A stretch of DNA of 64,000 bases from BAIKAL-G1 sp943369525 (lineage in GTDB: Bacteria > Cyanobacteriota > Cyanobacteriia > PCC-6307 > Cyanobiaceae). The notes beneath the pieces are model-generated. The model saw only the letters and a list, made by a program, of their open reading frames with translations. It had not been told where the DNA came from and searched no databases. How positions within the stretch are numbered: position 1 is the stretch's first letter; every line of letters starts with the position of its first letter. Where the stretch lies: positions 62,001 to 126,000 of the forward strand of contig CALRNL020000004.1 of NCBI GenBank assembly GCA_943369525.1, given 5' to 3'. This document shows, in pieces, positions 1 to 8,271 of this stretch. The translations under genes were made by a program, and so were the position numbers.

Positions 1-115
1 GGGCCTGGGCCTCGGCTGGCTCCGCCTCAGCAGCGGCAGGTTGGCGGCCTCGATGTTGATGCACAGCCTTTGGAATGCCATGACCTTCGCCAACCTGGTG
101 TTGCTTGGCAGCTAG
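1..115 (+). CDS. CPBP (CAAX-type) intramembrane protease, C-terminal fragment
   Basis: Only the last 37 codons are inside the window, read from base 2 to a TAG at 113-115. They encode a stretch containing LRLSSGRLAASMLMHSLWNA, which matches the final conserved helix of CPBP-family (Abi/CAAX) membrane proteases: a hydrophobic segment with the HxxxN motif (HSLWN) that supplies metal or substrate contacts. These are polytopic membrane peptidases of mostly unknown substrate. The start lies upstream of the window, so length and the first two motifs cannot be checked. The call rests on one motif and the C-terminal position. Confidence 0.6.
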   Translation, partial: GLGLGWLRLSSGRLAASMLMHSLWNAMTFANLVLLGS

Positions 116-246
116 GCGAGGCCGCTTGGCGCCCCCGGTCGGGTTTGCCATCCATGGTTAGGAGCGGATTGGGCCGACCAAGATCCGGGCTAGGCGGTTG
201 GGCTTGGTCAGGCGCTGCGGCGCTGGTTTGAGCCGATTTTTGAACT

Positions 247-768
247 GTGCGGATAGCCAGACGATCTGCCTTGCTGGGTCCTCGCCCCCATGGTTCACTT
301 GAAAAGTTGCTCCTCGGCTCCGTGGTTGCCGCCCCAGCCCCAACCCCATCTCGCAGCTCCAGGGGCCAGCGCCAACGCTCCCTGGCCCTGATCCAGGGAT
401 CCCTTTCGGCCAAGCGGGTTGAGCGCACGGCCCCCTGGCTGGCCAGCCTCCATCGCATCGCCGATGGCAGCCTGCTCGGCCTCGGTCTTGCGGTGGTCGG
501 CCTGAGTGCCCTCTCGCTCCATTGGCAGAGCCAATGGACCAGCAATTACCAGAACCTGGAGGCCTCCCAGCTGCGGGAGCACCGCCTTCAGGAATCCACC
601 GCCATGCTTGAACAGCACCACCTAGGTGTGGCCCATAAACCTGGCCGGTTGGTGCCCACTAGCAGCGAAAAGCTGATCTACGTGCCTGCCCCAACCGCCC
701 AGCAGCCTGCTTCGATCATCACCCTGCTTGCCGGCGTCAGCCCCCGCCAGATCTTTGCTGGCTATTGA
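247..768 (+). CDS. FtsL-like small bitopic protein upstream of ftsI
   Basis: The gene encodes 173 residues with a basic, serine/arginine-rich N-terminus of about 70 residues, one transmembrane segment at about residues 78-97 (rich in L, G, V), then a short Q/E-rich extracytoplasmic stretch that could form a coiled coil (LEASQLREHRLQESTAMLEQ). It sits 131 bp upstream of the class B penicillin-binding protein. Topology and position fit the FtsL family of divisome scaffold proteins, whose sequence is poorly conserved. FtsL identity is therefore inferred from position and shape, not similarity. GTG is the first start in frame; the next upstream region holds no better one. Confidence 0.6.
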   Translation: MRIARRSALLGPRPHGSLEKLLLGSVVAAPAPTPSRSSRGQRQRSLALIQGSLSAKRVERTAPWLASLHRIADGSLLGLGLAVVGLSALSLHWQSQWTSNYQNLEASQLREHRLQESTAMLEQHHLGVAHKPGRLVPTSSEKLIYVPAPTAQQPASIITLLAGVSPRQIFAGY

Positions 769-899
769 GCGTTCCGCCTGGCACCGGGCCGTTCCGCTCC
801 CGGATTGTCTGGGTCTAATCCCATTGTTTTTAGTGTTGACCCAAGCAATGGTGCGGGGGCTTTGGTTCGGCACACTGGTCCCACAGGGCAGGGGTTGAG

Positions 900-2819
900 A
901 TGGTGACAGGTCGGCCCCGGCAACGCCCCCCCCAGCGCCCAAGCGGTTCCCGCGGCGGCAGGGTGCTCGACTTTCGTCCGGTTCCTTCAGCCCGGTTACT
1001 GGTCGTTTATTTAATCCTTGCCACCGGCCTGGTGGGTCTGGCTGCTCGCCTGGCCTGGGTGCAGGTGGTCCAGGGGCCCCAGTTGCTCAACCGGGCCCGG
1101 GCCGTGCAGACCCAGACGATTGCTCCGATCGGTAAACGCCGCACGATCGTCGATCGCAACGGCCGCATGGTGGCCCTCGATGAGGAACGCTTCACCGTTT
1201 GGGCCCACCCGCGCTTTTTCAATCTCCCGGGCGATAAGCCCGACAGCAAGCGCCCGCCCCTGGATGTGGCCAAGACGCTGGCTCCGATCCTCGGCCTTCC
1301 CGTGGAGGCCCTGATGGCCACGATGGGCTCCCGCCAGACTGGCGTGAAGTTGGCCACCGAATTGGATCCGGAAACGGCCCATCGCATTCGCAAGCTGGGC
1401 ATCAGTGGTCTTGATCTGGAGTCCTACCCCCAGCGGATTTACCCCCAGGGCTCCCTGTTCGCCAATGTGGTCGGCTTCCTCAACCTGGAGCGGGTACCCC
1501 AGGCTGGTTTGGAGCAGAGCCGCGACCAGGACCTGCGTCGCCATGAAACCTCTCGCCAGCTGCGCCGCGGTGCCGATGGCACCCCACTCCCGGATGGCCT
1601 GAGGGCGGGGGTGCTCTACGGCGATGACCTGCGCCTGCAACTAACCCTCGATTCCCGCCTCCAGCAGGTGGCCCAGCTGGCCCTGGCCAAGCAGGTGAAG
1701 CAATGGCACGCCAAGCGGGGCGTGGCCCTAGTCATGGACGTGCGCAACGGCGAGATGCTCGCCCTCGCCTCCACCCCCTCCTATGACCCCAACAAGTTCT
1801 GGAAGTATCCGCCTGGGCTGTTTCGTGAATGGTCGGTGCAGGACCTCTACGAACCCGGCTCCACCTTCAAGCCGATCAACCTGGCCCTGGCCCTGCAGGA
1901 GCAGGTGATTGATCCCCAAGCCAAGGTGAATGACAGCGGCTCGGTGACGATTGGCGGCTGGCCGATCTTTAACCACGACCACCGGGCCAACGGGCTGCTG
2001 GATCTCCCCACCGTGCTCCAGGTTTCCAGCAATGTCGCCATGGTTAATGCCATGCACCACCTCAAGCCGGCGGTGTATTGGCGCTGGCTCCGCGCCATCG
2101 GCATCGATACCATTCCCGATACGGATCTGCCCGGGGCCGTGGCTGGCGAGCTCAAGAGCCGGACCGAATTCCTAACCCAGCCGATCGAACCGGCCACCGC
2201 CGCCTTCGGCCAGGGCTTCTCCCTCACGCCGCTGAAGCTGCTGCAGCTCCACGCCATGATCGCCAACGGCGGCCGGCTGGTCAGTCCCCACATCACCCGG
2301 GGCTTGCGCTCCGGCGACGATTTGGCCGAGCTGCCCCAGTCTTCTGGAGTGCAGCTACTGCGGCCCCAGGTGGCTCGGCAAGTGCTCGAGTGGATGGAAA
2401 CCGTGGTGCAAAAGGGCAGTGGTAAGGGGGCCCGCATCCCCGGTTATCGCATCGGTGGCAAAACCGGCACGGCCCAGAAGGCCCTCAATGGGGTGTATAT
2501 CCCCGGCGCCCGCATTTGCAGTTTCATCGCCAACCTCACCACCGATAACCCGCGCTATGTGGTCTTGGTGGTGGTGGATGAACCGCAGGGGGCTAATGCC
2601 TATGGCTCCACCGTGGCCGTGCCGGTGGCCAAGCAGATCATCGAAGCCCTGCTGGTGCTCGAAAAGTTGCCGCCCCAGGCCGGGGCCCAGGCCCTGGGGC
2701 TCCAAGCCTTCCCGGGCGTCCAGCCCCGTTCAGGCACCATGCAGGTGTTGGCGGCCAACCCTCGTTCAGGCCGCAACCCAACGACCGCCTCGGTCCGTCC
2801 CGGTTCTGGCCGGGATTGA
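900..2819 (+). CDS. ftsI: Class B penicillin-binding protein (PBP3/FtsI, septal peptidoglycan transpeptidase)
   Basis: This 639-residue protein cross-links septal peptidoglycan in the periplasm. It has a short basic cytoplasmic N-terminus, one membrane anchor at about 30-52, a PBP dimerisation domain, and a transpeptidase domain with all three active-site boxes: STFK at 321-324 (serine nucleophile), SSN at 376-378 and KTG at 521-523. The tail after about residue 590 is proline/serine/glycine-rich and looks disordered. The upstream FtsL-like gene supports a division role. A GC-rich hairpin begins five bases after the stop. A general elongation PBP2 is less likely given the neighbour and size. 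Confidence 0.93.
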   Translation: MVTGRPRQRPPQRPSGSRGGRVLDFRPVPSARLLVVYLILATGLVGLAARLAWVQVVQGPQLLNRARAVQTQTIAPIGKRRTIVDRNGRMVALDEERFTVWAHPRFFNLPGDKPDSKRPPLDVAKTLAPILGLPVEALMATMGSRQTGVKLATELDPETAHRIRKLGISGLDLESYPQRIYPQGSLFANVVGFLNLERVPQAGLEQSRDQDLRRHETSRQLRRGADGTPLPDGLRAGVLYGDDLRLQLTLDSRLQQVAQLALAKQVKQWHAKRGVALVMDVRNGEMLALASTPSYDPNKFWKYPPGLFREWSVQDLYEPGSTFKPINLALALQEQVIDPQAKVNDSGSVTIGGWPIFNHDHRANGLLDLPTVLQVSSNVAMVNAMHHLKPAVYWRWLRAIGIDTIPDTDLPGAVAGELKSRTEFLTQPIEPATAAFGQGFSLTPLKLLQLHAMIANGGRLVSPHITRGLRSGDDLAELPQSSGVQLLRPQVARQVLEWMETVVQKGSGKGARIPGYRIGGKTGTAQKALNGVYIPGARICSFIANLTTDNPRYVVLVVVDEPQGANAYGSTVAVPVAKQIIEALLVLEKLPPQAGAQALGLQAFPGVQPRSGTMQVLAANPRSGRNPTTASVRPGSGRD

Positions 2820-2824
2820 GCCAG

Positions 2825-2855
2825 CCCGGGGCTAGGGCCACCGACTGGCCCCGGG
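2825..2855 (+). terminator. GC-rich hairpin after ftsI
   Basis: The arms CCCGGGGC (2825-2832) and GCCCCGGG (2848-2855) are perfect complements, with a 15-base loop that can itself pair. It starts just after the ftsI stop. No T-tract follows, so termination strength is uncertain. Confidence 0.5.
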
Positions 2856-2989
2856 CCCTTGGCTAGGTCAGCCCCAGGCCCCATGGGGATTCCCTCAACA
2901 GGGCCAGCTGGCCAGGGTTCACGCTGGGTTTGGCTGGCTAGCTTGACGGCACCGTCCGGCCTGTGCCGGCGTCCGCCTAAGCCCACCCC

Positions 2990-4162
2990 ATGGCCAACCT
3001 GCTCGACCAACTTGCCGCCATGACGGTGGTCGTCGCCGACACCGGTGAACTCGAAGCCATCAAGCAATTCACCCCGCGGGATGCCACCACCAACCCATCG
3101 TTGATTTTGGCGGCGGCCCAGATTCCCACCTACCAGAATCTGATTGACACGGCCCTGCGGGAGTCCCGGGCCGTGATCGGTGCCGATGCGCCGGCGGAAG
3201 ACGTGGTGCTCGAGGCCCTCGATGAAATCTGCGTGATCTTCGGCCGCGAAATTCTCAAGCTGGTGCCCGGTCGGGTCTCCACTGAGGTGGATGCCCGCCT
3301 CAGCTTCGACACCGGGGCCACGATCGCCAAGGCCCGCAAGTTGATTGGCCTCTATCAGGCCGCAGGCATCGGCACCGACCGGGTCCTGATCAAGGTGGCC
3401 TCCACCTGGGAGGGGATCAAGGCGGCCGAGGCCCTTGAGCGGGAAGGCATCCACTGCAACCTCACCCTGTTATTCAGCTTTGCCCAGGCCGTGGCCTGTG
3501 CCGAGGCGGGGGTGACCCTGATTTCTCCTTTCGTTGGCCGCATCCTTGATTGGTATAAGGCCAGCACCGGCCGTGACCACTTCCCAGGTGCTGAGGATCC
3601 GGGCGTGATTTCGGTCACCGAGATCTTCAACTACTACAAGACCTACGGATACAGGACCGAGGTCATGGGCGCCAGCTTCCGTAACATTGAGGAAATTATC
3701 GAACTGGCGGGCTGTGACCTGCTGACGATTTCGCCGAAACTGCTTGATCAGCTGCGCAGTAGCGAGGCGGAGTTACCCCGCAAGCTCGATGCTGCCGCGC
3801 CAGCCCCCACCAGGGCCAAGCTCCAGCTGGATCGTGCTGGCTTCGACACGATGATGGCCGCCGATGCCATGGCCACAGACAAGCTCGATGAGGGGATCCG
3901 TGGTTTTGTCAAAGCGATTGAAACCTTGGAAGCCCAGTTGGCCCATCGTCTGGTCGAGTTGGAGGGTGCAGCGGCCTTCACCCACGCCGCCCAGGAGATT
4001 TTTCTCCTCAATGATCTTGATGGCGATGGCTGCATCACCCGGGAGGAATGGCTGGGCAGCGATGCGGTGTTCGATGCCCTCGACACCGACCATGACGGCC
4101 GCCTAGTGCCAGCAGATGTGCGCGGTGGCCTGGGGGCCCCCCTGGCCCTTACCGCCCCTTAA
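2990..4162 (+). CDS. tal: Transaldolase with C-terminal EF-hand pair
   Basis: Transaldolase moves a dihydroxyacetone unit between sugar phosphates in the pentose phosphate network. Residues 1 to about 320 form the TalB-type barrel, with the Schiff-base lysine K135 in the motif VLIKVAST and the N-terminal signature DATTNPSL. The 390-residue protein is about 60 longer than plain transaldolases: the extra tail carries two EF-hand loops, D342-E353 (a textbook 12-residue loop) and D365-D376 (ending in D rather than E). This fusion is known in picocyanobacteria, but its calcium response is not, to my knowledge, established. An ATG start is preceded by a 170-bp gap containing the ftsI terminator, so the gene probably has its own promoter. 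Confidence 0.96.
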   Translation: MANLLDQLAAMTVVVADTGELEAIKQFTPRDATTNPSLILAAAQIPTYQNLIDTALRESRAVIGADAPAEDVVLEALDEICVIFGREILKLVPGRVSTEVDARLSFDTGATIAKARKLIGLYQAAGIGTDRVLIKVASTWEGIKAAEALEREGIHCNLTLLFSFAQAVACAEAGVTLISPFVGRILDWYKASTGRDHFPGAEDPGVISVTEIFNYYKTYGYRTEVMGASFRNIEEIIELAGCDLLTISPKLLDQLRSSEAELPRKLDAAAPAPTRAKLQLDRAGFDTMMAADAMATDKLDEGIRGFVKAIETLEAQLAHRLVELEGAAAFTHAAQEIFLLNDLDGDGCITREEWLGSDAVFDALDTDHDGRLVPADVRGGLGAPLALTAP

Positions 4163-4204
4163 CCCCTCCAAGCCAGAATCAGGACCTACCCCTGGGTCAT
4201 TCCC

Positions 4205-4585
4205 TTGAACGCGCTAGATACCATGCGTGCCCTGTCCATCCAGGGCGAGGTCCACAGCTTCGAACCTGGGGAGCTGATCTTTCGCGCCGGTGAGACGGGA
4301 GACAGCATGTATGGCCTGCTCCAGGGCACCGTGGAATTGACCTGGAATGGCAACACCGGCCAGGAACTGATTCAGGAGGGTGATGTCTTTGGTGCCGGCG
4401 CCCTGGTCACCCAGGAACATCGCCGCTATGGCGATGCCACGGCGATCACCGCCTGCCGTGTGCTTGAGATGAACCGGGAAAAGTTTTTATTTGCCGTGCA
4501 GGAATCACCGATGTTTGCGATTGAATTGCTTGCCTCGATTGATCAGCGCCTGCGCCAGCTTAAGGACTGCAACAACCCCTCCTAG
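4205..4585 (+). CDS. Stand-alone cyclic-nucleotide-binding domain protein
   Basis: The 126 residues form one cNMP-binding (CAP_ED) beta-roll: GELIFRAGETGDSMYGLLQG is the N-terminal strand-turn signature and EGDVFGAGALV the phosphate-cassette region. The cassette lacks the usual RxA arginine-alanine pair of cAMP binders; RYGDATA follows instead, so ligand binding is open. There is no helix-turn-helix, so it is not a Crp-type DNA-binding regulator by itself. A TTG start is shown; an in-frame ATG at 4223 would shorten it by six residues. It lies 42 bp after tal and may be co-transcribed with it. Confidence 0.85.
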   Translation: MNALDTMRALSIQGEVHSFEPGELIFRAGETGDSMYGLLQGTVELTWNGNTGQELIQEGDVFGAGALVTQEHRRYGDATAITACRVLEMNREKFLFAVQESPMFAIELLASIDQRLRQLKDCNNPS

Positions 4586-4691
4586 TTGTCACTTCTCTGG
4601 CTGGCGTCTTGGCTTAAGAAGTAAGCTATTCACTGGGCAGGCTCTTCAGCACGTCTTTCCTAGGGCAAGTTTTAGGAGGTCGTCTCTGGGT

Positions 4692-5822
4692 TCACTTGCC
4701 CTGAAATAGCAGCCGCCGCAGCACCCTTTGGGCAATATCGCCATAGCCCAGCTCGCCGGAGAGGATCTGGGCAATCCGTTGCGGTGCCGTCGGCCGTTTG
4801 ATGCCTAGCTGGTAGCCCACCTTTGGCACCCGGTAGAACACCTGGGCGATGCGCCGTCCCCAGGCCATGGAATCGCCCCATTGGCGGCGCATGGTGGCGC
4901 TATAGCCCGCCAGGGCCTGGCTGTCGCCGCCCAGCCAGAGGTCCAGGGCCTCGGCGGCGCGCACGCCACTGAGCAGGGCCGGGCGCAGGCCCTCCGCCAG
5001 GAAGGGATCGCAGAGGGAAGCCGCATCGCCCACTACCACGGCGCCAGGGCAGTGCAGGGGATGGTGGCCATCCCACACTCTCAGGGGCGAACTGAACCGC
5101 TCGCCGGCATCGGCCGCCAGGCCGAGGCTGGGCAGCAGCTGGGCCAACACGGCGTCACTGTCGGCCGGGTTGCGGCCGATGAAGGTGCCCACACCGATGC
5201 TGTAGCCGCCCTGGCGGGGAAAGGCCCAGCAAAAGCCGTGTTGCACCAGGCCAAATTCGAACCGGGCCGTGGCCGGCTCGCGCACCTCGGCCTCCACCTC
5301 CACCGCCACGGCCGAGGCGTAGCGGGGCCGGGCCGGGCCCAGGCCCAGGGGCTGGGCAAAGCGGGAGCTGGATCCATCGGCCACCACCAGGGCCCGGGCG
5401 GCCAGGGCTTGGCCACCGGCCAAGACCACCCGCCAGTGGTCTCCGTCCCGTTCGATCTGCTCGACGGCTTCGCCGCCCAGCACCCTGGCGCCGGCGGCGC
5501 TGGCCTGGTCGGCCAGGTAGGCATCGAGTTTGGAGCGGCGCACGATCCAGAACGGGGACTCCCCCGGCAGCACGGCCGTGACCGGATCCTGCAGACACCA
5601 GGTGAAGCGCACCTGCTCAATCACCTGGTCCACCACCGGTCGCAGATCGAAGGGAAACCAGCGCTGCACCGAGGCGGCCATGCCGCCGCCACAGGCTTTG
5701 GGCCGCGGCAGGCTCTGGCGCTCCAGCAGGGTGACGCGGCGGCCGCGGGCGGCCAGGTGGAACGCGGCCGAGGCCCCGGCGGCGCCACTGCCCACCACGA
5801 TCACATCGGCAAGGTCAGCCAT
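4692..5822 (-). CDS. Geranylgeranyl-reductase-family FAD oxidoreductase
   Basis: This 376-residue flavoprotein opens with a Rossmann dinucleotide motif (VGSGAAGASAA, about residues 10-20), then the family signature PRPKACGGGM near residue 41 and the FAD-contact motif VVGDAASLCDPFLAEGL near residue 270. The family includes ChlP, which reduces geranylgeranyl side chains of chlorophyll and tocopherol. This protein is shorter than typical ChlP and more divergent, so it may be a paralogue acting on another isoprenoid or lipid. It lies 126 bp downstream of frr on the same strand, at the end of the cobO-pyrH-frr run, and converges with the cNMP-domain gene. Confidence 0.85.
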   Translation of the reverse strand: MADLADVIVVGSGAAGASAAFHLAARGRRVTLLERQSLPRPKACGGGMAASVQRWFPFDLRPVVDQVIEQVRFTWCLQDPVTAVLPGESPFWIVRRSKLDAYLADQASAAGARVLGGEAVEQIERDGDHWRVVLAGGQALAARALVVADGSSSRFAQPLGLGPARPRYASAVAVEVEAEVREPATARFEFGLVQHGFCWAFPRQGGYSIGVGTFIGRNPADSDAVLAQLLPSLGLAADAGERFSSPLRVWDGHHPLHCPGAVVVGDAASLCDPFLAEGLRPALLSGVRAAEALDLWLGGDSQALAGYSATMRRQWGDSMAWGRRIAQVFYRVPKVGYQLGIKRPTAPQRIAQILSGELGYGDIAQRVLRRLLFQGK

Positions 5823-5948
5823 GGCAGGGCAGCACGGCCCACGGGGGGATGGGACTCAGATGGACAGCCACCTGGGGCTGGTCGATCCACTGGGACCAAC
5901 GGCTCTGCCGCTTGATGACAGCCGGGCCTGGACTCAAGAGCGGGATGC

Positions 5949-6488
5949 TCACACTTTGAGAATGTCGGCTTCTTTGTCGGCGAGATGCTTCTCGACTTCG
6001 GCGATGTAGCGATCGGTGAGTTTTTGAATTTTGTCCTGTTCGTCGCGGCTCTGGTCTTCCGATAGGTCGCCATCCTTCTCCGCTTTCTTCACCTTATCAA
6101 TGGCATCGCGCCGCAGGTTGCGCAGGCCCACTTTGCCTTCTTCGGCGTATTTGGAGGCGAGCTTAACGAAATCCTTGCGGCGATCGGCCGTTAGGGGCGG
6201 GATATTGATGCGGATCACTTTGCCATCGTTATTGGGGGTTAGGCCCAGGTCACTCATGGCGATCGCTTTTTCAATCAGCGCCATCGAACCCCGGTCAAAG
6301 GGTTGGATCTGGATCGTCTGGGAATCCGGGGTGGAGAGGGTCGCAAGCGCCTTCAGAGGGGTGTCGGCGCCGTAGTAATCAATGCTCAACTTGTCGAGCA
6401 GGGAAGGGTTGGCCCGGCCGGTACGAATCGTGTTGAAGGTGCGCTGGGTGGCTTCCACCGATTTGCGCATGCTGGTTTCAAGATCCAT
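5949..6488 (-). CDS. frr: Ribosome recycling factor
   Basis: RRF splits post-termination ribosomes together with EF-G. The 179 residues cover the full three-helix bundle plus the small beta domain. Recognisable pieces are FNTIRTGRANPSLLDKL near the N-terminus, the domain-II strands SQTIQIQPFDRG, and the helical PPLTADRRKDFVKLASKYAE segment. Length matches the family (about 182). ATG start at 6488. The gene is 101 bp downstream of pyrH in the order common to many bacteria (pyrH-frr). Confidence 0.97.
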   Translation of the reverse strand: MDLETSMRKSVEATQRTFNTIRTGRANPSLLDKLSIDYYGADTPLKALATLSTPDSQTIQIQPFDRGSMALIEKAIAMSDLGLTPNNDGKVIRINIPPLTADRRKDFVKLASKYAEEGKVGLRNLRRDAIDKVKKAEKDGDLSEDQSRDEQDKIQKLTDRYIAEVEKHLADKEADILKV

Positions 6489-6589
6489 GGCAAAAAGATT
6501 GGCTAGGGGAAGGGATGGGGAGTGCGAATTAGGCTGGGGTCTGGCCGATTACACCACACGCAAGGTCTGGGGAGGTCGCCAATGGGAGC

Positions 6590-7303
<714 letters not shown>

Positions 7304-7434
7304 CGGGTTCCTGGGGAAGCAGTCGGGCGAACAGTAGCAAGCGTCTGGGATGGTGGCCGACCTCCCCTGGGCTGGTTGGGCCCAGTTCTGGCACCCGCTT
7401 TGCAGCTCCGGGGAGTCCTGGCTGGGCTGGTTCT

Positions 7435-8154
7435 TCAGTATTCGATGCCAGGCTGGGCCTTGACCCCCTGTTCGCGGAAGGGGTGGCGCACCATTTTCAT
7501 CTCCGTGACCAGGTCGGCCCGCTCGATCAGGCCTGCGGGCGCGCCGCGGCCGGTTAGGGCCACATGGGTCAGGGGCGGCCGCAGGGCCAGGCCCTCCAAC
7601 ACCTGATCGAGGCCCAGGTAGCCGAGTTTGAGGGCCACATTCACCTCATCGAGCACCACCAACTTGCGGCTGGCATCGGCCAGGTACTCGCAGGACCGGT
7701 GCCAGGCCTGCTGCACCAGCTGGCGGTCCCGCTCCCGGTCCTGGGTTTCCCAGGTGAACCCCTCGCCGAGGGCATGCCAGGCCAGGGCCTCGCCAAACAG
7801 TTCCAGGGCCCGGGCCTCGCCCGGTTGCCAGCCCCCCTTAATGAACTGCACCACCGCCACGTGGTCGCCATGGCCCAGGCTGCGCAGCACCAGGCCCAGG
7901 GCAGCGGTGGTTTTGCCCTTGCCATCGCCGGTGAACACCAACACCAGGCCCTTTTCCAGATTGCGCTCCCCGACCCGTTGCTGCTGGACCTCCCGGCGCC
8001 GGGCCATGCGACGGCGATAGCCCTCGGCATCGCCCTCCGGGGCCAGGTCTCCGCCCGGTCCCAGCTCGGCGGCGGCCTCATCCAGGGTTTGCCCTAGGGA
8101 GTCCTGGTCGGGGCCGCGCTGGCCCGTGGGATCGGCGCTAGGGCTCTGGCTCAA
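7435..8154 (-). CDS. cobO: Cob(I)yrinic acid a,c-diamide adenosyltransferase
   Basis: CobO adds the adenosyl group to the cobalt of corrinoids in B12 synthesis. The 239-residue protein has a poorly conserved acidic/glutamine-rich N-terminal extension of about 60 residues, then the ATP-binding loop FTGDGKGKTTAALG (about residues 74-87) and the conserved LDEVNVALKLGYL stretch. A CobO/BtuR-family assignment is firm. Its upstream region (8155-8271) carries an array of 20-bp palindromic units that ends 46 bp from the start codon, a candidate control element. I saw no cobalamin riboswitch there. Confidence 0.94.
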   Translation of the reverse strand: MSQSPSADPTGQRGPDQDSLGQTLDEAAAELGPGGDLAPEGDAEGYRRRMARRREVQQQRVGERNLEKGLVLVFTGDGKGKTTAALGLVLRSLGHGDHVAVVQFIKGGWQPGEARALELFGEALAWHALGEGFTWETQDRERDRQLVQQAWHRSCEYLADASRKLVVLDEVNVALKLGYLGLDQVLEGLALRPPLTHVALTGRGAPAGLIERADLVTEMKMVRHPFREQGVKAQPGIEY

Positions 8155-8200
8155 GGGGGCTCCGCATCTGATTCGTCACTCTGGCGTCTTCAGGCCCATG

Positions 8201-8270
8201 GCTGTTGCTGTGGGCGGATGGCTGTTGCCGTGGGCAAATAACCGTTGCCGTGGGCAAAGAACTGTTGCCC
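8201..8270. repeat. Array of 20-bp repeats, each with a TTGCC-GTG-GGCAA dyad
   Basis: Three and a half direct repeats with an exact 20-bp period fill most of the gap between the integrase stop (8272) and the cobO start (8154). The units begin at 8201, 8221, 8241 and 8261. Units two and three contain the perfect 13-bp palindrome TTGCCGTGGGCAA; unit one is degenerate (TTGCTGTGGGCGG), and unit four keeps only the left half. Each dyad is offset by about two helical turns, so bound dimers would line up on one face of the DNA. An operator cluster for cobO or a binding/recombination site for the adjacent recombinase are both possible. Confidence 0.7.
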
Positions 8271-8271
8271 G

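Noticed and set aside
8201..8270. CRISPR array
   Set aside because: Units are contiguous with no spacers and only 20 bp period; no cas gene in the window.
8155..8271. Cobalamin riboswitch upstream of cobO
   Set aside because: No B12-box-like sequence; the region is occupied by the 20-bp repeat array.
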